Counted from the first letter of the stretch, positions 42,441-51,644 are shown. The stretch: DNA of 64,000 nucleotides from Burkholderia puraquae (GCF_002099195.1 NZ_NBYX01000021.1:1-64000), one strand, 5' to 3'. Notes: generated by a model not told the origin, from the letters alone. Made by a program: numbers and translations.

Positions 42441-42582
42441 ATCTTCTCTCATCCGGACTATGACCGTCGGCTCTGGCATTCGACCAGATCTGCTGACCCC
42501 GCGCGGATGCGCGGGCGCTCGCGGGCTCGCCGGCTTACGCCAGCCTACCGCCGGTGGGGAATTTCGCCCCGCCCTGAAGACG
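42441..42582 (-). ncRNA. FMN riboswitch (RFN element) controlling ribB
   Basis: Read on the minus strand, the region contains the hallmarks of the RFN element in order: GGGGCGAAATTCCCCACC, GGCGGTA, AGCCCGCGAGCG, then GTCAGCAGATCTGGT, CCAGAGCCGACGGTCATAG and TCCGGATGAGAGAAGAT. The closing P1 helix is formed by GTCTTC at the 5' end and GAAGAT at the 3' end. It sits 123 nt upstream of the ribB start and should sense flavin mononucleotide. Confidence 0.95.
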
Positions 42583-42773
42583 CACTGATTGCCGGACGGG
42601 ACAACCCCGTCAACGGCGGGCCAAGCATACAACAGCTGCGCCCCCGGCGCAGCCAACACCACCTAAAACCTTACTGACGACCCCGTCTAACGGCATCGTC
42701 CAAACGGCCGACGAATGGCCCGCGATCCTGCCCGAACGGGAAGAACGCGGCCCGCTCCGTGCGGCCTGCGCAA

Positions 42774-43475
42774 TCAGCCGGCCGCGTGCGCTGCATGTGC
42801 GGTGTGCGCCGCGTCGGGCACAAGCCAGCGCGGCGGCACCTCGGGGCTCACCGTCACGCGGAACGCCCGCGCCTCGCTGTCGCCCGGGTTGCGCAGGCTG
42901 TACGGCTGGTCGGCATCGAACACGATCGCGTCGCCGGTCGCGAGCAACTGCCGGCGGTCATGCACGCTGACTTCGAGCGTGCCCTCGCTGACGACGAGGT
43001 TGACCGTCGTGCCGGGCGCGCGGCGCGCGCCCGGCTCCGTATGCAGCGGCGCGATCCGCAGTTCGTGGAACTCGGCCGCGGCCGGTTCGCCTTCCGGATA
43101 CAGCGCACGCGCCGAGAAGCGGCCATTCGAGCTGACGACGCGCGACGCGCGCTCGGCCGCCAGGTGCTCGAAGCCGTTCACCGCATGGCGGCGCAGGAAT
43201 GCGGCGACCGATACCTTCAGCGCCGCGGCGATCTTGCAGAGCACCTTGATCGACGGCACGCTGCGCGCCGACTCGATCTGCGCGAGCATCGCGCGCGACA
43301 CACCGGACAGCCGCGCGAGCGCATCGAGCGACAACTGCCGCTCGGCGCGCAACCGCGCGAGGTTCACGCCGACCACCTGCTCGAGAACGTCGAGCGATGC
43401 GGACGCCCGCGCATCGGCGGCGTTGCCGGACTCGAAGGAAGACACGTCGCGCACGAGCGCCAGGGATGAAGACAT
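42774..43475 (-). CDS. XRE-family regulator with C-terminal cupin domain
   Basis: A 233-residue regulator with an N-terminal HTH_XRE (LARLRAERQLSLDALARLSGVSRA region, with MLAQIESARSVPSIKVL) and a C-terminal cupin sensor (ELRIAPLHTEPG...VSEGTLEVSVHDRRQLLATG). Such SutR/PuuR-type proteins sense small metabolites. It reads toward ribB but the riboswitch and its own upstream region separate them, so co-transcription is doubtful. It is followed on its 5' side by an oppositely spaced MFS gene reading the same way. The target is unknown. Confidence 0.87.
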   Translation of the reverse strand: MSSSLALVRDVSSFESGNAADARASASLDVLEQVVGVNLARLRAERQLSLDALARLSGVSRAMLAQIESARSVPSIKVLCKIAAALKVSVAAFLRRHAVNGFEHLAAERASRVVSSNGRFSARALYPEGEPAAAEFHELRIAPLHTEPGARRAPGTTVNLVVSEGTLEVSVHDRRQLLATGDAIVFDADQPYSLRNPGDSEARAFRVTVSPEVPPRWLVPDAAHTAHAAHAAG

Positions 43476-43693
43476 AGCATTGCCTCCGGGCCGCTGTGCA
43501 GCCCTGCGTATGGGGTAAGCCGGGATCGGAATCGGGTTGCGCCAGCAACGGCGCGTATCGAGACGCTATCACCCGGTCTTGCACCGGCAAACGAAGTTAT
43601 CTTCACACCGTTATCAGCATCGCGGAGGAATGCGTTCCTCGCGAACCTTTTCCTGCCGCTATCGCGTCGAGCGGGTGCCGCTCATTGCGCCAC

Positions 43694-44869
43694 TCATTGC
43701 GCCGCCGGCGCCGCGCCGCGTGCCGGCCCACGCGCGTCGAGCCGCATCGCGAACCACGTGACCACGAGCGCCGCGAAGGTCACCGCGACGGCGACCCACG
43801 GCAGCGCATCGAGCGCGAGGCCGTGTTCCAGCGCAAGGCCGCCGAGCCACGCGCCGCCCGCATTGCCGACGTTGAACGCGCCGATATTGAGCGTCGACGC
43901 GAGATGCGGTGCGCTCGCGGCCTTCTCGACCATGCGCGCCTGCAGCGGCGGCACCGTCGCGAACGCGGCGATCCCCCACACGAACACGGTGACGGCGGCC
44001 GCGACCGGCAGGTGGCTCGTCTTCGCGAACACGGCCATCACGGCCATCAGCGCGACGAGGATCACGATCAGCGACGGCATCAGCGCGCGGTCGGCGAACT
44101 TGCCGCCGAGCGTATTGCCGATCGTCAGCCCCGCGCCGAACAGCACGAGGATCAACGCGACCGAACGCGGCGAGAAGCCCGACACGGTCTCGAGAATCGG
44201 CGCGATATACGTGAACACAACGAACACGCCGCCGAAGCCGAGCACGGTCATCAGCAGCGCAAGCCACACCTGCGGCTCCTTCAGCACGCGCACTTCGTGG
44301 CCGAGGCCGACCGGCCCGCTGTCGTGGCGGTTCGGCACGAGCGCGGCGACGCCGCCGAGCGCCAGCACGCCGAGCACGGCGACGATCCAGAACGACGCGC
44401 GCCAGCCGAGCAACTGGCCGACGAACGTGCCGAACGGCACACCGAGCACGTTCGACAGCGTGAGCCCCGTGAACATCAGCGCGATCGCGCTCGCGCGCTT
44501 GTCGGTCGGCACGAGCGACGCGGCGACCACCGCGCCGATCCCGAAGAACGACCCGTGCGCGAACGACGTGACGACGCGCGCGACCATCAGCATCGCGTAG
44601 CCGGACGCGGTCGCGCACAGCACGTTGCCGACGATGAAAATCGCCATCAGCAACTGCAGCGCGGCCTTGCGCGGCATGCGGCTCGTCAGCACCGCGAGGA
44701 GCGGCGCGCCGGCCGCGACACCGAGCGCATAGCCCGTGACCAGCAGGCCGGCCGACGGCAGCGACACGGCCAGGTCGTGCGCGACTTCGGGCAGCAGGCC
44801 CATGATGATGAACTCGGTGGTACCGATGGCGAAGGCACTGATCGCAAGCGCCAGTAACGGAATGGGCAT
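43694..44869 (-). CDS. MFS efflux transporter, AraJ/YdhP-like
   Basis: A 391-residue twelve-span permease of the DHA1 drug:H+ antiporter group. The N-terminal ALAISAFAIGTTEFIIMGLLP matches the AraJ/YdhP/PbuE signature; the loop between helices 2 and 3 carries LTSRMPRKAAL. I begin at MPIPLLALAISAF because the upstream part of the frame is Arg-rich and not membrane-like. It is divergent from a LysR regulator with 143 bp between them, the usual layout for a regulator-controlled efflux pump. Substrate unknown. Confidence 0.87.
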   Translation of the reverse strand: MPIPLLALAISAFAIGTTEFIIMGLLPEVAHDLAVSLPSAGLLVTGYALGVAAGAPLLAVLTSRMPRKAALQLLMAIFIVGNVLCATASGYAMLMVARVVTSFAHGSFFGIGAVVAASLVPTDKRASAIALMFTGLTLSNVLGVPFGTFVGQLLGWRASFWIVAVLGVLALGGVAALVPNRHDSGPVGLGHEVRVLKEPQVWLALLMTVLGFGGVFVVFTYIAPILETVSGFSPRSVALILVLFGAGLTIGNTLGGKFADRALMPSLIVILVALMAVMAVFAKTSHLPVAAAVTVFVWGIAAFATVPPLQARMVEKAASAPHLASTLNIGAFNVGNAGGAWLGGLALEHGLALDALPWVAVAVTFAALVVTWFAMRLDARGPARGAAPAAQ

Positions 44870-45012
44870 GACATTCTCCGGAAGGCGGCGGACGCGGCGC
44901 CCGGTCGGTGCCGCACCGCACAAAAGCAGGATGTGCGCATTGTCCCGAAGATGTCTGTATTTGATAATTGGCGTGGCATTTGAACCATTTTCAAATATTT
45001 CTGGAAAATCGC

Positions 45013-45945
45013 ATGGATCGACTGGGCGACATCCGGCTGTTCGTCGAGGCGGCCGATCTGGGCAGCCTGTCCGCCGCCGGGCGCAAGCTGAACCTCACGC
45101 CGGCCGCCGCGAGCGCGCGCCTCGCGAAGCTCGAGGCGGCGGTCGCCACCCGGCTGTTCGACCGTTCGACCCGACAGTTGCGGCTCACCGACGAGGGCCG
45201 CCTGTACCTAAACGGCTGCCGGCAGGCGTTGCAGGCGCTCGACGACGCAAACGCGCTGCTGCAGGCCGGCCGCAACGTCGTCGGCGGCCGGGTGCGGCTG
45301 TCGGCGACGTCGGATTTCGGCCGCCGCCGGCTGCTCGACTGGCTCGACGAATTCACCGCGCGCTACCCGGACGTGACGTTCTCGCTGACGGCATCCGACT
45401 CGACGGTGAACCTGTGGCAGGACGAGATCGACCTCGCGATCCGTTTTGCCGCGCCGCCCGACGGCGCGCTGATCGCCCGCCGGCTCGCCGCGGACCGGCG
45501 CGTGCCGTGCGCGGCGCCGTCGTTCGTCGAACGCCACGGCGTGCCGCGCGACCCGCACGATCTGGCCCGCTTTCCGTGCAACGTGATTACAGTGGCGTCG
45601 GGGCCGATGAACACGTGGCGCTTTACGCGCGGCGACGATACGCAGACCTGCACGGTGCCGCTCGCCACCGCGTTCGAGACCAACGACGGCGGCCTCGCCC
45701 GCGAGTGGGCGCTGCGCGGCCGCGGCATCGTGCTGAACTCGATCTGGGATGTCGCCGACGACATCCGCGCCGGGCGGCTCAAGGTCCTGCTGCCTGACTG
45801 GCGGCACCAGAGCGCGTCGCTGCACGCGATCTATCCCGGCAAGCGCTACATGGCGCCGCGCGTGCGCGTGCTGCTCGACTTTCTCGCCGAACGCTTCGCG
45901 CGCGAGGAAGCCGCGCACGACGACCTGCTGAACGCGTGCCGCTGA
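45013..45945 (+). CDS. LysR-family transcriptional regulator
   Basis: A 310-residue LysR protein. Its N-terminal winged helix (MDRLGDIRLFVEAADLGSLS, TPAAASARLAKLEAAV, LFDRSTRQLRLTDEG) is complete and the substrate-binding domain follows (RVRLSATSDFGRRRLLDWL; EIDLAIRFAAPPD). It faces away from the AraJ-like transporter gene and is its probable regulator. The ATG at 45013 is used because it matches the family start; the open frame runs 15 codons further upstream. Confidence 0.88.
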   Translation: MDRLGDIRLFVEAADLGSLSAAGRKLNLTPAAASARLAKLEAAVATRLFDRSTRQLRLTDEGRLYLNGCRQALQALDDANALLQAGRNVVGGRVRLSATSDFGRRRLLDWLDEFTARYPDVTFSLTASDSTVNLWQDEIDLAIRFAAPPDGALIARRLAADRRVPCAAPSFVERHGVPRDPHDLARFPCNVITVASGPMNTWRFTRGDDTQTCTVPLATAFETNDGGLAREWALRGRGIVLNSIWDVADDIRAGRLKVLLPDWRHQSASLHAIYPGKRYMAPRVRVLLDFLAERFAREEAAHDDLLNACR

Positions 45946-46035
45946 CCGCCCGCGCATGGCCGTTCAGGGGTCGGAACGTGGCCGGCGGCGTCGCGCGGCC
46001 GCAACCCGCCGCCCGTCCCGGGCGGCATGAAAAGC

Positions 46036-46041
46036 TATAAT
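46036..46041 (+). promoter_or_regulatory. Likely -10 element of the miaB promoter
   Basis: A perfect TATAAT in an AT-rich patch about 120 bp before miaB. The -35 region 17 bp upstream (CCGTCC-like) is weak, so this is only a probable promoter. Confidence 0.45.
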
Positions 46042-46159
46042 GAAAGGCTTTCCCGACGGCTTTTCATGCCGGCTGCGCGCCAACCGTGTGCAACGCATGG
46101 CCGTCCCGATTCACTCTTGACGACGCCCCCAGGTCAACCACTGCGAACGGCGAACCCCC

Positions 46160-47533
46160 ATGACCAAGAAAGTTTACGTAAAGACCTTCGGCTGCCAGAT
46201 GAACGAGTACGACTCGGACAAGATGGTGGACGTGCTGCATGCGGCCGAAGGCCTCGAAAAGACCGACACGCCGGAAGACGCGGACATCATCCTGTTCAAC
46301 ACGTGCTCGGTGCGTGAAAAGGCGCAGGAGAAGGTGTTCTCCGATCTCGGCCGCGTGCGCGAGCTGAAGGAAGCGAAGCCCGGCCTGCTGATCGGCGTCG
46401 GCGGCTGTGTCGCGAGCCAGGAAGGTGCATCGATCGTGTCGCGCGCACCGTACGTCGACCTCGTGTTCGGCCCGCAAACCCTGCACCGCCTGCCGCAGAT
46501 GATCGACGCACGCCGCGAGAGCGGCCGCGCGCAGGTCGACATCACGTTCCCCGAAATCGAGAAGTTCGACCACCTGCCGCCCGCGCGCGTCGAGGGGCCG
46601 AGCGCATTCGTGTCGATCATGGAAGGCTGCTCGAAGTACTGCAGCTATTGCGTGGTGCCGTACACCCGCGGCGACGAAGTATCGCGCCCGCTCGACGACG
46701 TGCTGACCGAAGTGGCCGGCCTCGCCGACCAGGGCGTGCGCGAAGTCACGCTGCTCGGCCAGAACGTGAATGCATACCGCGGCGCGCTGGCGTCCGGCTC
46801 GTCGGAAATCGCCGATTTCGCAACACTGATCGAATATGTCGCCGACATCCCCGGCATCGAGCGGATCCGCTATACGACGTCGCACCCGAAGGAATTCACG
46901 CAGCGCCTGATCGACACCTACGCGAAGGTGCCGAAGCTCGTGAGCCACCTGCACCTGCCCGTCCAGCACGGCTCCGACCGCATCCTGATGGCGATGAAGC
47001 GCGGCTACACGGTGCTCGAATACAAGTCGGTGATCCGCAAGCTGCGCGCGATCCGCCCGGACCTGTCGCTGTCGACCGACATGATCGTCGGCTTCCCCGG
47101 CGAGACCGAGGAGGATTTCGACAAGATGATGGCGCTCGTGCACGAGATGCGCTACGACACCAGCTTCTCGTTCATCTACAGCCCGCGCCCCGGCACGCCG
47201 GCCGCGAACCTGCACGACGACACGCCGCGCGAGGTCAAGCTCAAACGCCTGCAACATCTGCAGGCGACCATCGAGGAAAACGTCGCGCGCATCAGCCAGT
47301 CGATGGTCGGGAAGGTCGAGCGGATCCTCGTCGAGGGCCCGTCGCGCAAGGACCCGAACGAACTCGCGGGCCGCACCGAGAACAACCGGGTCGTGAATTT
47401 CCCGGCGCCGCTCGCGTCGCACCCGCGCCTGATCGGCCAGATGATCGACGTGAAGATCAACCATGCGTACCCGCATTCGCTGCGCGGCGAGCTCCTGCTC
47501 GTGAGCGGCGACGCGAGCGCGGCCACCCACTGA
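46160..47533 (+). CDS. miaB: tRNA-2-methylthio-N6-dimethylallyladenosine synthase
   Basis: A 457-residue radical-SAM methylthiotransferase that converts i6A37 to ms2i6A37 in tRNAs reading U-starting codons. It carries an N-terminal UPF0004 domain with three cluster cysteines (KTFGCQMN, LFNTCSVRE, GVGGCVAS), the radical-SAM motif GCSKYCSYC, and a C-terminal TRAM domain. The order miaB-phoH-ybeY is conserved in proteobacteria and the phoH start lies 29 bp after the stop. Confidence 0.97.
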   Translation: MTKKVYVKTFGCQMNEYDSDKMVDVLHAAEGLEKTDTPEDADIILFNTCSVREKAQEKVFSDLGRVRELKEAKPGLLIGVGGCVASQEGASIVSRAPYVDLVFGPQTLHRLPQMIDARRESGRAQVDITFPEIEKFDHLPPARVEGPSAFVSIMEGCSKYCSYCVVPYTRGDEVSRPLDDVLTEVAGLADQGVREVTLLGQNVNAYRGALASGSSEIADFATLIEYVADIPGIERIRYTTSHPKEFTQRLIDTYAKVPKLVSHLHLPVQHGSDRILMAMKRGYTVLEYKSVIRKLRAIRPDLSLSTDMIVGFPGETEEDFDKMMALVHEMRYDTSFSFIYSPRPGTPAANLHDDTPREVKLKRLQHLQATIEENVARISQSMVGKVERILVEGPSRKDPNELAGRTENNRVVNFPAPLASHPRLIGQMIDVKINHAYPHSLRGELLLVSGDASAATH

Positions 47534-47562
47534 CTGACGCTCAACAGGAGCACGACGCCACT

Positions 47563-48609
47563 TTGAAGCCGACCCAAGCACTGGAATTCGTCGCGCCGCG
47601 CGACGACAATGCGCGCCTCGCCAACCTCTGCGGCCCGCTCGACGAGAACCTGCGGCAGATCGAACAGGCGCTCGACGTCACGCTGTCGCGACGCGGCCAT
47701 CGGATCGCGATCCGCGGTCGCGGCGCCAAGCTCGCGCTCACCGCGCTCGAGAACTTCTACAACCGCGCGCGCGATGCGCTGTCGGTCGACGACATCCAGC
47801 TCGCGCTGGTCGAAGTGCGCCACACGTCCGGCAACGGCCGCCAGGACACGGTCGACGTGCGCTTTCGCGGCGACCCCGACCATCCGTTCGACGATCCGGT
47901 CGTGCAGCTCGACGCCAGCGAGCCGGACGAGGAACCCGGACCGAAGCTCTACACGCGGCGCGCCGACCTGCGCGGCCGCACCCCCGCGCAGCGCGAGTAC
48001 CTGAAGCAGATCCTGTCGCACGACGTGACGTTGGGCATCGGGCCGGCCGGCACCGGCAAGACCTACCTCGCGGTTGCCTGCGCGGTCGACGCGCTCGAGC
48101 GCGACCAGGTCAAGCGGATCGTGCTGACGCGCCCGGCCGTCGAGGCCGGCGAGCGGCTCGGCTTCCTGCCGGGCGATCTCGCGCAAAAGGTCGACCCGTA
48201 TTTGCGTCCGCTGTACGACGCGCTGTACGACCTGCTCGGCTTCGACAAGACGGCGAAGATGTTCGAACGCCAGATGATCGAGATCGCGCCGCTCGCCTAT
48301 ATGCGCGGCCGCACGCTGAACCACGCGTTCATCATCCTCGACGAGGCGCAGAACACGACGCCCGAGCAGATGAAGATGTTCCTCACGCGGATCGGCTTCG
48401 GCTCGAAGGCGGTCGTGACCGGCGACACGAGCCAGGTCGACCTGCCGCGCGGCCACAAGAGCGGCCTGGTCGAGGCGCAGCAGGTCCTCAGCGGCGTGCG
48501 CGGCATCGCGCTCACGCGCTTCACGAGCGCGGACGTCGTGCGCCATCCGCTCGTCGCGCGCATCGTCGAGGCGTACGACGAATTCCACGCGCAGCACCAG
48601 GACGGCTGA
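47563..48609 (+). CDS. phoH: PhoH-family ATPase (PhoH/PhoL-like)
   Basis: A 348-residue P-loop protein. The N-terminal KH-like region precedes the ATPase core: Walker A GIGPAGTGKTYLA, VLTRPAVEAGERLGFLPGDL, Walker B AFIILDEAQNTT, and the SQVDLPRGHKSGL motif. No ATG, GTG or earlier TTG occurs in frame before the family-like sequence, so I use TTG (LKPTQALEF). AGGAG lies 12 bases upstream, a slightly long spacing. The protein is thought to act in RNA metabolism with YbeY, whose gene is next but one feature downstream. Confidence 0.93.
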   Translation: MKPTQALEFVAPRDDNARLANLCGPLDENLRQIEQALDVTLSRRGHRIAIRGRGAKLALTALENFYNRARDALSVDDIQLALVEVRHTSGNGRQDTVDVRFRGDPDHPFDDPVVQLDASEPDEEPGPKLYTRRADLRGRTPAQREYLKQILSHDVTLGIGPAGTGKTYLAVACAVDALERDQVKRIVLTRPAVEAGERLGFLPGDLAQKVDPYLRPLYDALYDLLGFDKTAKMFERQMIEIAPLAYMRGRTLNHAFIILDEAQNTTPEQMKMFLTRIGFGSKAVVTGDTSQVDLPRGHKSGLVEAQQVLSGVRGIALTRFTSADVVRHPLVARIVEAYDEFHAQHQDG

Positions 48610-48645
48610 CCGGCCGGCGGCACCTGCATCCCGCCCCGGCCCGAC

Positions 48646-48687
48646 AGCCCGGCCCGGCCCGCCAGACGGCGCGCCGGGCTTTTTTTT
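48646..48687 (+). terminator. Rho-independent terminator after phoH
   Basis: AGCCCGGC (48646-48653) pairs with GCCGGGCT (48673-48680), which runs into TTTTTTT. The loop is long and can form a small nested stem. It lies 37 bp after the phoH stop and would separate phoH from ybeY. Confidence 0.72.
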
Positions 48688-48757
48688 CGCCCGCGCGAAT
48701 TCGGGTGCGATCGGCCGTTTGGTGTATCCTCAACGCGTCCCAATCGCCGCACGCGTC

Positions 48758-49534
48758 ATGAAATCCTCCCGTTCCCGCAAGTCCGGGCGCGCCCAGTCCG
48801 CCGCGCCCGCCTCCCCCCGCCTTTCGCTGTTCGATGCGAAGGGCAAGGCCCGGACCGTCAACGCGCAAGGGCTGCGAATCGACTTCCCGGACGGCCGCAG
48901 CCTGATGTTCGACCTGTCGGGCAGTTCGGGGGAAGCAGCCGTCGCGATCGTCGCGCAACACAACGATCCGGCCATGCGCGCGAAGCTCGCGCTGCAGCCC
49001 GAGCACTACGACAGCGTGACGCTGCACGTGGGTGCCGAGCCCGCACCGCGTGAAGACGACGCCGAAGACGCACTGCGCGAGCCGGAGCTCGACCTGTCCG
49101 TGCAGTACGGTGACGAGATCACGAGCGACGTGCGCAAGACGCTCCCCAAGCGCAAGCTGATCGCCGAATGGATCGAGCCGGCGCTGTTCGCCAGCGCGCA
49201 GCTCACCGTGCGCTTCGTCGGCGAAGTCGAAGGCCGCACGCTGAACGCCGGCTACCGGCACAAGGACTACCCGACCAACGTGCTGACCTTCGCGTACGAC
49301 GCGGCGCCCGACGGCACCGTGATCGGCGACCTCGTGCTGTGCTGCCCGGTCGTCGAGAAGGAAGCGCACGACCAGGGCAAGCCGCTCACCGCCCATTACG
49401 CACACCTGCTGGTGCACGGCGCACTGCACGCGCAGGGCTACGACCACGAGACGAGCGACGAGGACGCGGCCGAAATGGAAGCGCTCGAAGTCGACATCCT
49501 CGCGAAGCTGGGCTTCCCGAACCCGTACCAGTAA
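48758..49534 (+). CDS. ybeY: Endoribonuclease YbeY with an N-terminal extension
   Basis: A 258-residue protein whose last ~155 residues are YbeY, the zinc-dependent RNase for 16S rRNA 3' maturation and ribosome quality control. Zinc ligands are H220, H224 and H230 in HGALHAQGYDHE; FVGEVEGRTLNAGYRHKDYP and TNVLTFAY are also conserved. The first ~103 residues form an additional segment (LFDAKGKARTVNAQGLRIDF, AVAIVAQHNDPAMRAKLALQ) with beta-strand character that is absent from the usual 150-180-residue enzyme. I start at MKSSRSRKSGRAQ; starting later would still leave part of the extension. Confidence 0.92.
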   Translation: MKSSRSRKSGRAQSAAPASPRLSLFDAKGKARTVNAQGLRIDFPDGRSLMFDLSGSSGEAAVAIVAQHNDPAMRAKLALQPEHYDSVTLHVGAEPAPREDDAEDALREPELDLSVQYGDEITSDVRKTLPKRKLIAEWIEPALFASAQLTVRFVGEVEGRTLNAGYRHKDYPTNVLTFAYDAAPDGTVIGDLVLCCPVVEKEAHDQGKPLTAHYAHLLVHGALHAQGYDHETSDEDAAEMEALEVDILAKLGFPNPYQ

Positions 49535-49546
49535 GCCGTCCGCACG

Positions 49547-50179
49547 ATGCGCAACGCCGCGACGCTCCCGCCCGCCTACCCGCCGTCGATCGGCGACGGG
49601 CGCCTGCTGACGGAAGACGAGCTCGCGGCCTCGCTCGCGCACACGATGCGCGACTGGGACGGCCGGCAGGATCTCTGGCTGTTCGGCTATGGCTCGCTGA
49701 TCTGGAACCCGGGATTGCCGACCGTCGCCGCCGTGCGCGGCAAGGTGCACGGCTATCATCGCGGGCTCTACCTGTGGTCGCGCGTGAACCGCGGCACGCC
49801 CGAGCGCCCGGGCCTCGTGCTCGCGCTCGATCGCGGCGGCTCGTGCTCGGGCATCGCGTTCCGGCTCGCCGGCCCGACCGCGCAGCCGCACCTCGAAACG
49901 TTGTGGAAACGCGAGATGCCGATGGGTTCGTACCGGCCCGCGTGGCTGCCGTGCTCGCTCGAGAACGGCGAGCGCGTGAATGCGCTCGCGTTCGTGATGC
50001 GCCGCGACGCGCCGACCTACACGGGCAAGCTGTCCGATCCCGTCGTGAAGGAAGTGTTCGGCTGCGCGGCCGGCCGCTACGGCACGACGCTCGATTACGT
50101 GAGCCGCACGGTCGACGCGCTGCGCGCGAGCGGCATCCCGGATCGCGCACTGGAAGGGCTGCTCGCGCGATGCCGGTGA
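49547..50179 (+). CDS. chaC: ChaC-like gamma-glutamylcyclotransferase
   Basis: A 210-residue protein of the ChaC family, which degrades glutathione to 5-oxoproline and Cys-Gly. The nucleotide-free binding motif LFGYGSLIWNPG, the RGYHRG-type loop (HGYHRGLYLWS), and the catalytic Glu in LWKREMPMGSYRP are present. It starts 13 bp after ybeY stops and may be translated from the same message. Beyond the family match there is no evidence for its regulation. Confidence 0.9.
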   Translation: MRNAATLPPAYPPSIGDGRLLTEDELAASLAHTMRDWDGRQDLWLFGYGSLIWNPGLPTVAAVRGKVHGYHRGLYLWSRVNRGTPERPGLVLALDRGGSCSGIAFRLAGPTAQPHLETLWKREMPMGSYRPAWLPCSLENGERVNALAFVMRRDAPTYTGKLSDPVVKEVFGCAAGRYGTTLDYVSRTVDALRASGIPDRALEGLLARCR

Positions 50180-50249
50180 CGCAGCACGGCGCCCGGCTTG
50201 CCGCCACGCGCTGCCGCGCCACGTGCGCATTCGAACGAGGGCAGGACCG

Positions 50250-50399
50250 ATGAAACCGTCACGCTGGTCGCGTTGCAAGGGTGCCGTGCTGATCGTCGCC
50301 GTGAGCGTCGCGCTGTCCGGCTGCGGGATCCTGGGCTGCGGCGGCGCCGCGACCAATGGCGCGGCCGCCGGCGGTTGCTCGGCCGGCATGCGTTTCTGA
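50250..50399 (+). CDS. Very small Gly/Cys-rich lipoprotein
   Basis: A 49-residue protein: MKPSRWSRCKGAVLIVAVSV is a signal peptide running into the lipobox ALSGC, after which only about 25 residues remain (Gly, Ala and four Cys). AGGGCAGGA precedes the ATG. It is 70 bp after chaC. Such tiny lipoproteins are common in Burkholderia and of unknown function. The frame is too short for length statistics, so the call rests on the clear signal, lipobox and ribosome-binding site. Confidence 0.65.
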   Translation: MKPSRWSRCKGAVLIVAVSVALSGCGILGCGGAATNGAAAGGCSAGMRF

Positions 50400-50704
50400 A
50401 CCGCGGCCCCGCGGAACCCGCGTGCGGCAGAATGCCGCCGCTGGCCCCCTCGGCCGGCCGTTTTCCCGCGTCACGGCTCCCCGCCCCGTCCACACCCGTT
50501 TTTTGCCGCCGCTGCCCTGCCACCCCTTTCTGAGATAGGATGGACACGAAGACGATGTCGCGCCCGGCGCGGCCGTCCGCGAGCGGGGCCCGCGCGATCT
50601 GCCACCCTGGCCGTACGGCTGGTGTGACACGGTCGCGTCGTGCCCTTGGTGTATCCTTGCCTACTCCGTGACAGCGCGCTCCGGCATGACCCGGGCGCAC
50701 CACC
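50400..50704. other. Intergenic region upstream of corC
   Basis: 305 bp without a gene. It contains TTGGTGTATCCT (50646-50657), identical to a 12-mer upstream of ybeY (48719-48730), placed about 50 bp before corC and probably part of its promoter. Confidence 0.45.
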
Positions 50705-51592
50705 ATGAACGATTCGTATCCCAGTCGTAAGCCAACCGACAAACCGCAAGAAAAGCGCTCGCTGCTCGAGCGCCTGACCGACTTCATCTCGCCCGAGCCC
50801 GAATCCCGCGGCGAGCTGCTGGAAATCCTCCAGGACGCCCACGAGCGCAACCTGATCGACGCCGATTCGCTGTCGATGATCGAAGGCGTTTTCCAGGTAT
50901 CCGACCTGTGCGCACGCGACATCATGGTGCCGCGCGCCCAGATGGACGCGATCAACATCGCCGACAAGCCAGAAGATTTCATCCCGTTCGTCCTCGAAAA
51001 GGCACACTCGCGCTACCCGGTGTACGAGGAGAACCGCGACAACGTCATCGGCGTGCTGCTCGCGAAGGATCTGCTGCGTTTCTATGCCGAAGAGGAATTC
51101 GACGTGCGCGGGATGCTGCGCCCGGCCGTGTTCATTCCCGAATCGAAGCGCCTGAACGTGCTGCTGCACGACTTCCGCGTGAACCGCAACCACCTCGCGA
51201 TCGTCGTCGACGAATACGGCGGCGTCGCGGGCCTGATCACGATCGAGGACGTGCTCGAGCAGATCGTCGGCGACATCGAGGACGAATACGATTTCGACGA
51301 GGAAGCCGGCAACATCATCTCGGGGCCCGACGGCCGCTACCGCGTGCGTGCGCTCACCGAGATCGAACAGTTCAACGAGACGTTCGGCACCGATTTCCCC
51401 GACGACGAGGTCGACACGATCGGCGGGCTGATCACGCATCATTTCGGCCGCGTCCCGCATCGCGGCGAGAAGCTGCAGCTCGGCAACCTCGTGTTCGAGA
51501 TCCAGCGCGGCGATGCGCGCCAGGTTCACGTGCTGCTGGTGCGCCGCAACCCGCTCGCCAGCCGTCGCGCCGAAACCTCGCACGAAGACTGA
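50705..51592 (+). CDS. corC: HlyC/CorC-family transporter-associated protein
   Basis: A 295-residue cytoplasmic protein with paired CBS domains (about 65-190; DLCARDIMVPRAQMDAIN and HLAIVVDEYGGVAGLITIED) and a C-terminal CorC/HlyC domain (YRVRALTEIEQFNETFG...DTIGGLITHHFGRVP). Unlike full-length family members it lacks the N-terminal membrane DUF21 domain, matching E. coli CorC/YbeX, linked to Mg2+/Co2+ efflux and to ribosome function near ybeY. lnt follows after 52 bp, as in E. coli (ybeX-lnt). Confidence 0.93.
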   Translation: MNDSYPSRKPTDKPQEKRSLLERLTDFISPEPESRGELLEILQDAHERNLIDADSLSMIEGVFQVSDLCARDIMVPRAQMDAINIADKPEDFIPFVLEKAHSRYPVYEENRDNVIGVLLAKDLLRFYAEEEFDVRGMLRPAVFIPESKRLNVLLHDFRVNRNHLAIVVDEYGGVAGLITIEDVLEQIVGDIEDEYDFDEEAGNIISGPDGRYRVRALTEIEQFNETFGTDFPDDEVDTIGGLITHHFGRVPHRGEKLQLGNLVFEIQRGDARQVHVLLVRRNPLASRRAETSHED

Positions 51593-51644
51593 CCGTCGCG
51601 CGCCAGCCGCGCGTTCCACAACCGCTCGCCCACTTTCGCTTCAC

